Assembly (NCBI GenBank): GCA_964482225.1
Contig: CAYZWT010000008.1
Location: forward strand, 70,750 to 134,749
Direction: 5' to 3'
Origin: UBA1429 sp964482225
GTDB taxonomy: Bacteria > Chloroflexota > Anaerolineae > UBA1429
DNA length: 64,000 nt
Shown: positions 52,001-58,814 of the stretch, one piece after another
Position numbering within the stretch: the stretch's first letter is position 1
Layout of the letters: the number at the start of each line of letters is the position of its first letter
Position numbers and translations under genes: made by a program
Notes under the pieces: generated by a model
Seen by the model: the letters and a program-made list of their open reading frames with translations, nothing else
What the model was told of the DNA's origin: nothing
Database searches by the model: none

Positions 52001-53062
52001 CTTGATGCCCCAATCAATGGTCTGGATCGCGTTGCCCAGGGCGTTCACCGTGGCCGGGGCAACCTGCCAGGTGAACAGATCCAGGTAGCTGTGATGCGAG
52101 GGGTTGCCGAAAAAGTCAGGCATCAGCAGGGCCAGGGCGCCCCGCTTGGGCCAGGCCCAGCCCAGCACCTCCTGAAAGGCGGCGCCGCCCTCGCGCCAGT
52201 TGGAACGCACCAGCTCCAGCAGGGGCAGCCACTGGGCGGCCCCCAGCCCGATCCCCAGCAGGGCGATGGCGGCCAGCAGCCCCAGGGCGCCCAGGGCCGT
52301 GCGCGTCCCCCGGCGCCGGGCGATGCTTGCGCCCCGCCACACGCCATAGGCGGCGGCGGTCAGCCCCACGTAATAGTACATCTCTGGATGGCCCGCCAGC
52401 ATCACCATGCCCAGGGCGATGGCGCCCAGGGCCAGATCGGGGAGGGAGGCCAGGCCATAGGGGACGCCTGCCTCGGCGCGGCGTGCGATGCGCTCGATGG
52501 CCGCCAACAGCAGCGGCAGCCACACCGCCGCGCCCACGATCATGGGGAACACGTTGTGGGTGACCATCAGGCCGCCAAACATGAACGCGATGCCCGCCAG
52601 GAGCGCGGCGGGCCGCGAGAGGCGCAACGTGCGCCCGAACAGGTAGGTGAACCAGCCCGCCAGCCAGAGGTGCAGCGCCGCGTACCAGCCATAGGCCGCC
52701 CAGAGAGGCAGTACGTAGAACAGGGCGCTGGGGGGATACATGGCCGAATGCTGGCCCGCCGCCAAAAAGGGCACGCCCGAAAGGATGTAGGGGTTCCAAA
52801 GGGGCAGCTCGCCCTGGCGCAACGACTCGACGATCAGCTCTTTCCAGGTCAGGTTCTGGATATAGAGATCGCCCAGGAGCCCGTTGTGGGGCCTCCCCAC
52901 GCCCAGTTCAGCGGCATAAGAGGCCCAGGGCTCCCACTGAAAGGCGTTGTCGGCGGGCAGCATGGTCTGGCCGCCCAGGGTGACGGGCAGGAAAAAGAGC
53001 ACGGCCAGGCTGAGCAGGCCGATGGCGATGACGACTTCGATGGCAAAGGACTTGCTGCGCAC
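49019..53062 (-). CDS. YfhO-like membrane protein fused to a Wzx-type flippase
   Basis: A 1347-aa protein. Residues about 1-868 are a YfhO-family protein: many transmembrane helices with WNPYILSGVPFLAAGQHSAM and MFGGLMVTHNVFP, then an extracytoplasmic beta-rich part (about 570-840; VVADSYFPGWVAYIRP) and a final helix. Residues 869-1347 form a complete MOP-superfamily polysaccharide flippase with about 12-14 helices (NLINKGIDMVFAMLMLRILG, FSAIFNAYEQMETPAS). YfhO proteins act in glycosylation of wall polymers; flippases move lipid-linked sugars. The fusion would couple export and transfer of a glycan. Start GTG 53062 has AGGGAG 5 nt upstream. Confidence 0.88.
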   Translation of the reverse strand: MRSKSFAIEVVIAIGLLSLAVLFFLPVTLGGQTMLPADNAFQWEPWASYAAELGVGRPHNGLLGDLYIQNLTWKELIVESLRQGELPLWNPYILSGVPFLAAGQHSAMYPPSALFYVLPLWAAYGWYAALHLWLAGWFTYLFGRTLRLSRPAALLAGIAFMFGGLMVTHNVFPMIVGAAVWLPLLLAAIERIARRAEAGVPYGLASLPDLALGAIALGMVMLAGHPEMYYYVGLTAAAYGVWRGASIARRRGTRTALGALGLLAAIALLGIGLGAAQWLPLLELVRSNWREGGAAFQEVLGWAWPKRGALALLMPDFFGNPSHHSYLDLFTWQVAPATVNALGNAIQTIDWGIKNYVEGSGYIGVLPLALAAIALVRRRKPAGFFALLAAFSLALVFGTPLYYLIYRLPGFSQVHTPFRWIYPYSLSAAMLAGIGLDALWERREQAQRRLARWLDWLGERGLPWATLLGGVGILGALAGSLLFKERAAALAERVMYRLARAPEAFSDGRMFYSYQARNLLILGLALAAGGLLLVLRRRFSRRAVWGAALALVLLAELFAIGYGFFPRVDPALVAYRTPALDFLAADPDLFRITTYGDDKTLQPNTPLLYGLADIRGYDSIIPRQYVEYMRLAYPQGMLPYNQIGPIPGGSPEALDAPLLDLLNVKYVVTTQAIERPGYALAYEGEVRIYENLDALPRAFLVPRARVIPDDAERQAALLTLDPRREVIIEAPLAEPLPAAPPEPFSLQVEAIHYTPNEITITFEAPAPAMLVVADSYFPGWVAYIRPPDAANPQEEEQALTIYRANGNFRAVQVPAGRHVVRMKYSPDPVKFGLYLSFLAGVVLLLGLGGWAWRRYYRGGGEDAAVQRVTKNTVAPIGLNLINKGIDMVFAMLMLRILGPADAGLYYLAVVVIGWFDIWINFGLNTLATREVARDPSLANRYLSNTILLRGLLWVGAIPLMGGFFLLRGAARPLDVTTMWAIALFGIGLLPSNVSASFSAIFNAYEQMETPASVTTVTTLLKVLLGTVALLAGWGYVGLAAVSIVVNLITLAILYALLRARLFAPRYECDLRFQKEMLGVSWPLMINLLLATLFFKVAVLLLEWLLPDPRVLGWYSTAYKYIDAVGLVPAFFTMAIFPLMSRYAATARDSLLRAYILAIKLLILFAIPMGVLISALSTELIAVLGGSQYLPQAAQILRIMIWYMPFGFINSVTQYVLIALDQQRFLTRAFAIGLTFNVATNIVLIGQIGFIASAYVAIASELALLIPFYVGIRRHLAPIPWARVAWKPLACAAPMALLFWLLPGRLSLLALPVGLALYLAGLVWLRVFDPEERRVVARVVPLGRLRGS

Positions 53063-53121
53063 GATACTCCCTGGGCAGGATGGCGAGCTACCATCGTGAT
53101 GCGGACGACAGTCTGTGGGCG

Positions 53122-53150
53122 ATTATAGCGGCGGGGGGTGGGGGCGTCAA
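53122..53150 (-). promoter_or_regulatory. Promoter of the YfhO-flippase gene
   Basis: On the - strand TTGACG (53150-53145), a 17-nt spacer and TATAAT (53127-53122), 59 nt upstream of the GTG. Confidence 0.7.
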
Positions 53151-53183
53151 AGGGAGGGGGATCGAAGCGCATGTCGCCAAGAA

Positions 53184-53215
53184 GGGGCGAGACACACTAC
53201 CGCGCGTCTCGCCCC
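53184..53215 (-). terminator. Terminator after arsM
   Basis: A 10-bp perfect stem GGGGCGAGAC / GTCTCGCCCC with a 12-nt loop, 32 nt after the arsM stop, followed on the - strand by TTCTTGG. Confidence 0.6.
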
Positions 53216-53246
53216 TGACAGGTGTAGGTCAGCACGCTCAGGTCGC

Positions 53247-54068
53247 TTATACGCCCAGGGGCTTGACCGCCTCGATGGTCGCCGAGAGCACATATTCCTC
53301 CACGCGGCTGCCAGGCGCCCACTCGCGGATCAACTCGCGGCTCTCGTCCTTGGGCTGGATGCGAATCCCCTCAAAGCCGACCTCTTGCAGCATGGCCTCC
53401 AGCTCGTCAATCGAGGCAGAGCCCGAGACGCACTCGGCCCAGAGCGCCAGGTCGGCGCGCACCTCGGCGGGCAGGGGCGCCGTGGCGACGGTATCCGCGA
53501 TGGCCAGCCGCCCGCCCGGCTTGAGCACGCGGAACGCCTCGGCAAAGACGGCCTGCTTGTCCGGCGAGAGGTTGATGACGCAGTTGGACATGATCAGGTC
53601 CACCTGGGCATCGGCCACGGGCAGGTGCTCGATCTCGCCCAGGCGGAACTCGACGTTGGCATAGCCGCCGCTGGCCGCGTGGGCGCGCGCCTGGCTGACC
53701 ATATCGGGCGTCATGTCCACGCCGATCACGCGCCCCGTGGGGCCGACGGCGCGGGCGGCGAGAAAGCAATCGAAACCGGCGCCGCTGCCCAGGTCCAGCG
53801 CCGTCTCGCCCGGCTCCAACGCGGCGATGGCCGTGGGATTGCCGCACCCTAGGGAGAGATTGGCGCCTTCGGGCGCGCCGCGCGCCTCGTCGGCCGTGTA
53901 GCCCAGCAACATGGCATGTTCCACGCTGCCGCGCGCGCCGGCGCCGCAGCAGCCATCGGCGCCGCTGGTTGCGGCGCCGCAACAACCCTGGCTCTGCTGC
54001 CGCACGATGTCGCCATAGTGTCGGCGCACCTGTTGTCGAATCTGATCGGCGCGTTCCTGGTCGCTCAT
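53247..54068 (-). CDS. arsM: Arsenite S-adenosylmethyltransferase ArsM
   Basis: A 273-aa class I methyltransferase that methylates As(III) to volatile or less toxic species. The SAM motif DLGSGAGFD is at 92-100. The three catalytic cysteines expected from characterised ArsM enzymes are in the conserved contexts LSLGCGNP (Cys75), SNCVINLSPDK (Cys163) and WAECVSGS (Cys213). Two extra CC pairs lie near residues 29-41. GAAGGAGAGG precedes the ATG. A large palindrome over the promoter suggests ArsR control, but no arsR, acr3 or arsC gene is adjacent. Confidence 0.94.
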   Translation of the reverse strand: MSDQERADQIRQQVRRHYGDIVRQQSQGCCGAATSGADGCCGAGARGSVEHAMLLGYTADEARGAPEGANLSLGCGNPTAIAALEPGETALDLGSGAGFDCFLAARAVGPTGRVIGVDMTPDMVSQARAHAASGGYANVEFRLGEIEHLPVADAQVDLIMSNCVINLSPDKQAVFAEAFRVLKPGGRLAIADTVATAPLPAEVRADLALWAECVSGSASIDELEAMLQEVGFEGIRIQPKDESRELIREWAPGSRVEEYVLSATIEAVKPLGV

Positions 54069-54102
54069 CTGATCCTCTCCTTCGGGCCTAGCCCCCTGGC
54101 AA

Positions 54103-54126
54103 ATACTTCAACATATGTTGAAGTAT
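54103..54126. promoter_or_regulatory. ArsR/SmtB-type operator of arsM
   Basis: A perfect 24-bp palindrome with half-site ATACTTCAACAT. It overlaps the -10 box and start site of the arsM promoter, the usual position for metalloregulatory repressors of the ArsR family. Confidence 0.75.
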
Positions 54127-54149
54127 ACCTTGATGCGCAGGGCTGTCAA
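54122..54149 (-). promoter_or_regulatory. arsM promoter
   Basis: On the - strand TTGACA (54149-54144), a 16-nt spacer and TATACT (54127-54122). Confidence 0.75.
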
Positions 54150-54339
54150 GTCACACAGTCGGATGTGCAAACCCTATGCGCCCCTATCAGTCCTGGCTGG
54201 CCCCCGTCTTTTGCGAGCCAGGGCGCTTGTTCTCGCTGGAATTGCCATGGCTACCCCTCACTGCTATGGGCATCCGTTCGCATCAACGACCCGCCTTCAC
54301 TCGCAACGCAGTGCCGCAGGGCCTGTTGCAGTGCCCCGT

Positions 54340-54540
54340 TAACCTTGTAATTAGCTTATATTGCTATGTTTATTAGGTTACATACGATTAATCATTTACT
54401 TGATCTAATAAAATGACCAATTCATATCTCCAGGATCACGGATTTGACAGGGGTGAACGTATGATATAGAATAGTGGTATGTTCGATAAAATACTTTCTA
54501 TCTGCATTTATCTATTTTCGTTTGCACAAACGCTTTGCCA
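54340..54540. other. AT-rich intergenic island
   Basis: About 200 nt of strikingly AT-rich sequence in a GC-rich chromosome, with no gene. It contains the promoter of the solute-binding protein. The 54150-54340 stretch between it and the arsM promoter is GC-rich and shows nothing I recognise. Confidence 0.6.
54444..54472 (+). promoter_or_regulatory. Promoter of the solute-binding protein gene
   Basis: TTGACA (54444-54449), 17-nt spacer, TAGAAT (54467-54472). It predicts a 5' leader of about 290 nt. Confidence 0.7.
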
Positions 54541-54765
54541 ATGACCTCTGGCGCCCGCGCGAGCCTGCCGTTATGCGGCCGGCTCGTTTGTCTGCCCAAG
54601 ATGTGTGCCCCCAGGCGGGCGTGGTCTGCTGACCAACCTGGGGCCGAGATGCTCAAAAGGAGGAGAGTGCAAGCATAGGATATGATGATATGATCCGCAT
54701 CCTTGGAGGGAGCGCCACAGGCGCTTTTTCCTGTCCGTCACATCAGCTACACAAGGAGTGATTCT
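54541..54765 (+). promoter_or_regulatory. Structured 5' leader of the solute-binding protein mRNA
   Basis: Three successive helices: CGAGCCTGCCG / CGGCCGGCTCG (54560-54586, one mismatch); CCCCAGG / CCTGGGG (54609-54615 with 54637-54643) enclosing TGGTC / GACCA (54622-54635); and a terminator-like AGCGCC-ACA-GGCGCT (54711-54725) followed by TTTTTCC. The last can extend by pairing GGAGGG with the U-tract. A terminator inside the leader, 36 nt before the start codon, suggests attenuation. I match no known riboswitch class. Confidence 0.5.
54711..54729 (+). terminator. Leader terminator/attenuator before the solute-binding protein
   Basis: A 6-bp stem AGCGCC / GGCGCT with loop ACA and a run of five T, located between the promoter and the coding start. 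Confidence 0.6.
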
Positions 54766-56799
54766 GTGAATCTCAGCAAGCATACACGTAGGGACTTTAT
54801 CCGGCTGACGGGGTTGACCACCGCGAGCATCATGGTGGCAGCCTGCGCCGGCGGCCAGACAGATGTCTCCCCGACCCCAGACGTGGTCGAGGATGTCCCG
54901 CCTGCAGTGGTTGAGGAGACCCCATCCGATACGCCTTCTGTTGAGGCGCCCGTAGATGTAGAGCCCGTTGCCCCCGGCAAATACAGCGAATCGCCCATGC
55001 TGGCCGACAAAGTGGCCAGTGGCGAGTTGCCACCGGTGGACGAGCGTCTGCCCGAAGAGCCTCGCATCTGCGCCGTGATGGAAGAGATCGGCCAGTATGG
55101 CGGCGCCCTGAACGTCTGCGATACGACCATGAACCTGTTTGGCGGCGACGTCAGCATGTCCATGGACCGCCCCGCCTGGCTGCGCATCTCTCCGGATATC
55201 ACCCATGCCGTGCCCCACATCCTCAAGGATTGGGAGATGACCGACGATTTCACCGAGGTCACCTGCTACATGCGCAAGGGCATGAAGTGGTCCGATGGCG
55301 CCCCCCTCACCACGGCTGACATTCAGTTCTGGTATGAGGACGTCATGCTGAACACCGAGATGACCCCGGTGCCGCACACCTCGTTCCGCCCCGGCGGCCA
55401 GATCATGCGGCTCACGGTGGTTGACGACTATACCTTCAAGCTGACCTTTTCCCAGCCGCATCCTTCCTGGGTGCTGGTGAACATGGCCCACTGGTACGGC
55501 TTTTGGGATCATCAGGGCTGGGTGCCCGCCCACTATGCCAAGCAGTTCCACATCAAGTACAACGACCAGGCCAACGACCTGGCCAAGTCCGCGGGCTTTG
55601 ACTTTTGGTACCAGAACTTTGGCCAAAAGATCAACCGTGCCCAGAACATCGAGCGGCCTCGGCTCGAGGCATTCATGCCCGTGCGCGATACGCCCCAGAT
55701 GTCCTTCATGGAGCGTAACCCGTACTACCACGCAGTGGACCCCGAGGGCAACCAGCTCCCGTACATTGACCGGATCAACATGGACCGCGCGGCGGACCTG
55801 GCGGTTCTGGACGCCAAGGTCGTGGGCGGCAACTTTGACTTTGCCGCCTTCCAGTTGCGCATCCTCAACTATGCCACCTATGCCCAGGGCGCGGCAGAAT
55901 CCAACGCCCGCATGTTGCTCTGGCAGTCGGGCAAGGGCGGCGAGTGCGTCTATAACGTCAACATGAACTGGCCCGACGAGGAGTGGCGCGAGGTATTCTC
56001 CGACGTGCGCTTCCGCCGAGCCCTCTCGTTGGCCCTTGACCGGGCGGATATCAACAACGTCATCTACTTTGGGAACGCCTCCGAGACCCAGTTCACCGTG
56101 ATCCCGGTCTCGCGGCACTACAAGCCCGAGTACGCGGCGGCCTATGCCGAGTTCGACCTGGATCAGGCCAATGCCCTGCTGGATGAGATGGGGTTGGAGT
56201 GGAACGCCGCCGGCACCCACCGCCTCTGGCCGGTGAGCAGGCAGCCCATGATCATCCCCTGGGACCTGGTGGAAACCGAGACACCCAAGGGCCCCATCAC
56301 CGAGCTGGTGACGGAGCACTGGAAGCGGGTCGGCGTCGAGATCCAGTGGAAGTCCATCACCCGCAACCTGCTGACGCAAAAGATCGCGGCCAACGAAGAG
56401 CCGATGTCTCTCTGGCACGGCGACGAGACGGCGGATACGCTATTCCTGCGCCGGCCCAAGTTCTTTACGCCGCTGGACGGCGATGAGAGCGCCTGGGCGC
56501 CCCTGTGGGGCCGCTGGTACAACACCGGCGGCGACCAGGGCGAAGAGCCCCCGCAAGAGATCAAGGACCTCTATGTCTGGATGGACGAGTACAACCTGAC
56601 CGACTCGGACGAGCCGGCGGCCAGGGTGCTCGAAAGCCAGGCCGAGAACGTCTGGACCATCAACTCGGTGGGCAATGCGCCGCACCCGCTGTTCGTGCGC
56701 AATACCCTGCGCAACGTCAGCGAGACCGGCGGCTACTGGACCTGGGACTCTGGTTGGACCTGGCCCGAGTTCCCCGAGCAGTGGTTCTTCAAGAGCTAG
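54766..56799 (+). CDS. Tat-exported lipoprotein, family 5 extracellular solute-binding protein
   Basis: A 677-aa binding protein of peptide/nickel-type ABC importers. The signal has the twin-arginine motif TRRDFIRLTG and ends in a lipobox MVAAC, so it is folded before export and lipid-anchored. A Pro/Val/Glu-rich linker (about 35-75) precedes the domain (CYMRKGMKWSDGAPLTTADI is the family hallmark). Start GTG 54766 has AAGGAG 8 nt upstream; upstream frames would cross the leader terminator. No permease or ATPase genes follow, so it must share a transporter encoded elsewhere. A 17-bp hairpin ends it. Confidence 0.9.
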   Translation: MNLSKHTRRDFIRLTGLTTASIMVAACAGGQTDVSPTPDVVEDVPPAVVEETPSDTPSVEAPVDVEPVAPGKYSESPMLADKVASGELPPVDERLPEEPRICAVMEEIGQYGGALNVCDTTMNLFGGDVSMSMDRPAWLRISPDITHAVPHILKDWEMTDDFTEVTCYMRKGMKWSDGAPLTTADIQFWYEDVMLNTEMTPVPHTSFRPGGQIMRLTVVDDYTFKLTFSQPHPSWVLVNMAHWYGFWDHQGWVPAHYAKQFHIKYNDQANDLAKSAGFDFWYQNFGQKINRAQNIERPRLEAFMPVRDTPQMSFMERNPYYHAVDPEGNQLPYIDRINMDRAADLAVLDAKVVGGNFDFAAFQLRILNYATYAQGAAESNARMLLWQSGKGGECVYNVNMNWPDEEWREVFSDVRFRRALSLALDRADINNVIYFGNASETQFTVIPVSRHYKPEYAAAYAEFDLDQANALLDEMGLEWNAAGTHRLWPVSRQPMIIPWDLVETETPKGPITELVTEHWKRVGVEIQWKSITRNLLTQKIAANEEPMSLWHGDETADTLFLRRPKFFTPLDGDESAWAPLWGRWYNTGGDQGEEPPQEIKDLYVWMDEYNLTDSDEPAARVLESQAENVWTINSVGNAPHPLFVRNTLRNVSETGGYWTWDSGWTWPEFPEQWFFKS

Positions 56800-56836
56800 G
56801 TCTGGGCGAGCGCCCAACCTGTTCGACAACGGAACA

Positions 56837-56875
56837 AACCGGCCCCCAGAGAGGCTTTCTCTCTGGGGGCCGGTT
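56837..56875. terminator. Strong bidirectional hairpin after the solute-binding protein
   Basis: Perfect 17-bp arms AACCGGCCCCCAGAGAG / CTCTCTGGGGGCCGGTT with a 5-nt loop, between convergent genes. Confidence 0.75.
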
Positions 56876-56904
56876 GCATAGCGCGAACCAAGAGACGACA
56901 GGGT

Positions 56905-57006
56905 CTATGGGGACTGCCGGGATTGCAGCAATGCCACAACGGCCGATGCGACCAGCACCGCCGCCGAGAGCAGCACCGCCACCCAATTCGCCAGACGATA
57001 GCGCAT
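56905..57006 (-). CDS. 33-aa single-span membrane peptide downstream of the flavocytochrome
   Basis: The ORF MRYRLANWVAVLLSAAVLVA...SRQSP has AGGAGG 8 nt before its ATG and starts 12 nt after the stop of the ferric-reductase-like gene. It is one hydrophobic helix (about residues 7-27) with short polar ends. The strong ribosome site and tight linkage suggest a small subunit of the reductase. I recognise no family. Confidence 0.6.
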   Translation of the reverse strand: MRYRLANWVAVLLSAAVLVASAVVALLQSRQSP

Positions 57007-57018
57007 ATCTGTACCCTC

Positions 57019-58344
57019 CTATGCCAGGTCGAATCGTTCCATGTGAATGAACCGTTCCGGCACTCCCAGCGCCTCCAGCGCGGCCTCGACGGCGTTCAGC
57101 ATGCCGGTGGGGCCGCAGATAAAGACGCGGTAACGCTGCGATGCCGCCGGCAGGTGACGCTTGAGCACATCTTGTGTCACATAGCCGATCTCGCCCTCCC
57201 AGCCCACGGGCGGCCGCTCCAGCACATGCGCTACCTTGAGGTTGAGCGTGTGCTCCAGTTCGGCCAGCTCCTCGCGAAAAGAGGCCATCTCCCAGGTCTG
57301 GCTGCCATACAGCAACACCACCGGCGTGGCATCGCCCCGGTCGGCCATGGTGCGCAGGATGCTCATCATGGGAGCGATGCCGACGCCCCCGGCGATGAGC
57401 ACCAGCACATCCAGATCGGTGTAGCGATCCGGCGAAAAAGCCCCATAGGGCCCATCCACATAGATGGGCTGCCCCGCTTCCAGGCGGCCGATGGTGGCCG
57501 TGAAATCGCCCAGCTCCTTGACGGCGAACTCGATATGCCCCGTCTGCTCGCTGCTGGAGGAAAAGGAAAAGGGGTGCTCATGGGCGGCAAAGGGAGAGCG
57601 CCAGGCCGTGAGCCAGGCAAACTGGCCCGCCTGGAAACGCAACCCCTGATGGCCCACGGGCTCCAGCGCCAGGCTCCAGACCGCGCCATGTTGCGGGCGT
57701 ACCTCTACCACGCGATAAGGCCGCCGCAGCATCTGCCACGGCTTGTAGATGCGCAGATAGGCCACCAGCAGCACGCTGATGCCGCCATAGACCAACCATA
57801 GCGCCTGCTTGGCCGGCGTGCCGATATAGCGGCCCACCAGATAGGCGTGGGCCATCACCAGCAGCATGGCGATAATGGCCAGCGCCCCGTGCAGAATGCG
57901 CCAGAGGATGTATTCTATCTTGAGCCTCTTGCGCGCCACCGCGAACACCATGAGCAGGATGATCGCCACAACGGAGAACACCCCGTAGCGGGCCCGCCAG
58001 GGCGCCGTGAACACGTTGAGTAGCTGGCGCGCCCATTCGTACTTGATGAACAGGATCACCGGATGGGCCAGCCACAGGGCCAGGGTGATATAGCCCATGC
58101 GGTGGTGGAAATGGTACACCACATCGCTGCCAAAAGGCGCCTTGACGGCAGTGATGCGCGCCGTTAGCACAAAGTGCAGCGCCATCAGTCCGATGCCCGT
58201 AAAGCCGAACGCCACCGATAGCTCGCGGATCAAGTCGCGCCCCATGGGGCGTTCGCCCACCAGCATAAAGATCAGGGGCGCTATGGCGAACAGCAGATAG
58301 AGCGCCAGCCAGAGGATCCCCAAGAGTTTGTCCCTATGCTTCAA
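57019..58344 (-). CDS. Ferric-reductase/NOX-like transmembrane flavocytochrome
   Basis: A 441-aa protein. Six or so N-terminal helices form a ferric-reductase-like heme domain with paired His in helices (FHHRMGYITLALWLAHP and LHGALAIIAMLLVMAHAYL). The FAD domain has HPFSFSSSSEQTG. The NAD(P) domain has LIAGGVGIAPMMSILR and the C-terminal FICGPTGMLNAVEAALEALG. It should pass electrons from NAD(P)H via FAD and two hemes across the membrane to iron, oxygen or a partner. Start TTG 58344 has AGGAGG 8 nt upstream. Confidence 0.9.
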   Translation of the reverse strand: MKHRDKLLGILWLALYLLFAIAPLIFMLVGERPMGRDLIRELSVAFGFTGIGLMALHFVLTARITAVKAPFGSDVVYHFHHRMGYITLALWLAHPVILFIKYEWARQLLNVFTAPWRARYGVFSVVAIILLMVFAVARKRLKIEYILWRILHGALAIIAMLLVMAHAYLVGRYIGTPAKQALWLVYGGISVLLVAYLRIYKPWQMLRRPYRVVEVRPQHGAVWSLALEPVGHQGLRFQAGQFAWLTAWRSPFAAHEHPFSFSSSSEQTGHIEFAVKELGDFTATIGRLEAGQPIYVDGPYGAFSPDRYTDLDVLVLIAGGVGIAPMMSILRTMADRGDATPVVLLYGSQTWEMASFREELAELEHTLNLKVAHVLERPPVGWEGEIGYVTQDVLKRHLPAASQRYRVFICGPTGMLNAVEAALEALGVPERFIHMERFDLA

Positions 58345-58388
58345 TGCGATACCCTCCTGTGACCGAATATACTTGACAATGTAGGTTA

Positions 58389-58416
58389 ACTATAGCGGTT
58401 CAGGCGATGCTGTCAA
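58389..58416 (-). promoter_or_regulatory. Promoter of the flavocytochrome gene
   Basis: On the - strand TTGACA (58416-58411), a 16-nt spacer and TATAGT (58394-58389). An imperfect inverted repeat TTGAC-N7-GTTAA (58373-58389) just downstream could be an operator. Confidence 0.7.
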
Positions 58417-58510
58417 TTGGCTGACGCAAAGGGAGCAGGGCGATGTCAGAAACAGGTCTATTGTAAAGAGGGCTGCTCTTGCCTTGCTGCTGCCGGTCGC
58501 CCTCAATCCC

Positions 58511-58541
58511 GACGAAACCCGCTCGTAGAGCGGGTTTCGTC
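58511..58541. repeat. Palindrome, 14-bp arms (intergenic)
   Basis: GACGAAACCCGCTC / GAGCGGGTTTCGTC with a 3-nt loop. It lies 2 nt from the next palindrome. Confidence 0.7.
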
Positions 58542-58543
58542 TG

Positions 58544-58577
58544 CCCCCTTCTCCCACAACCTTGTGGGAGAAGGGGG
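58544..58577. repeat. Palindrome, 16-bp arms (intergenic)
   Basis: CCCCCTTCTCCCACAA / TTGTGGGAGAAGGGGG with loop CC. Its CCCCC-TCTCCC / GGGAGA-GGGGG layout resembles the hairpin inside the ECF ATPase linker at 16056-16083. The rest of the gap 58417-58739 shows no gene. Confidence 0.7.
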
Positions 58578-58739
58578 TGTACATCTGTGAACGACCTATT
58601 CTTGTATTTTGGGGGATGAGGGCGTTGCGGCGAGTCGAAGATCACGCCTGCCACTGAGAGAGTATACATAAGGCGGGCTTTGGCGAGCCCCTGCGCAGCG
58701 TGCCAAGGGCCAAGGGGACATCGGGGCGTCGAAATCCCT

Positions 58740-58768
58740 TTGCAAGGGCGCGCGCGGTGGCGTATAGT
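58740..58768 (+). promoter_or_regulatory. Promoter of the MBL-hydrolase gene
   Basis: TTGCAA (58740-58745), 17-nt spacer, TATAGT (58763-58768), 46 nt before the GTG start. Confidence 0.65.
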
Positions 58769-58814
58769 ATGGAGCGATGGGCCAACCAGATGGGGCTGAG
58801 GAAGAGGCGACTCG

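Noticed and set aside
54541..54678. 45-codon ORF inside the leader of the solute-binding protein
   Set aside because: It has no ribosome site and simply spans the hairpins; structure is the better explanation.
54571..56418. 615-codon - strand frame over the solute-binding protein
   Set aside because: Antisense shadow of a gene with a Tat signal, lipobox and family 5 motif; it has no domain of its own.
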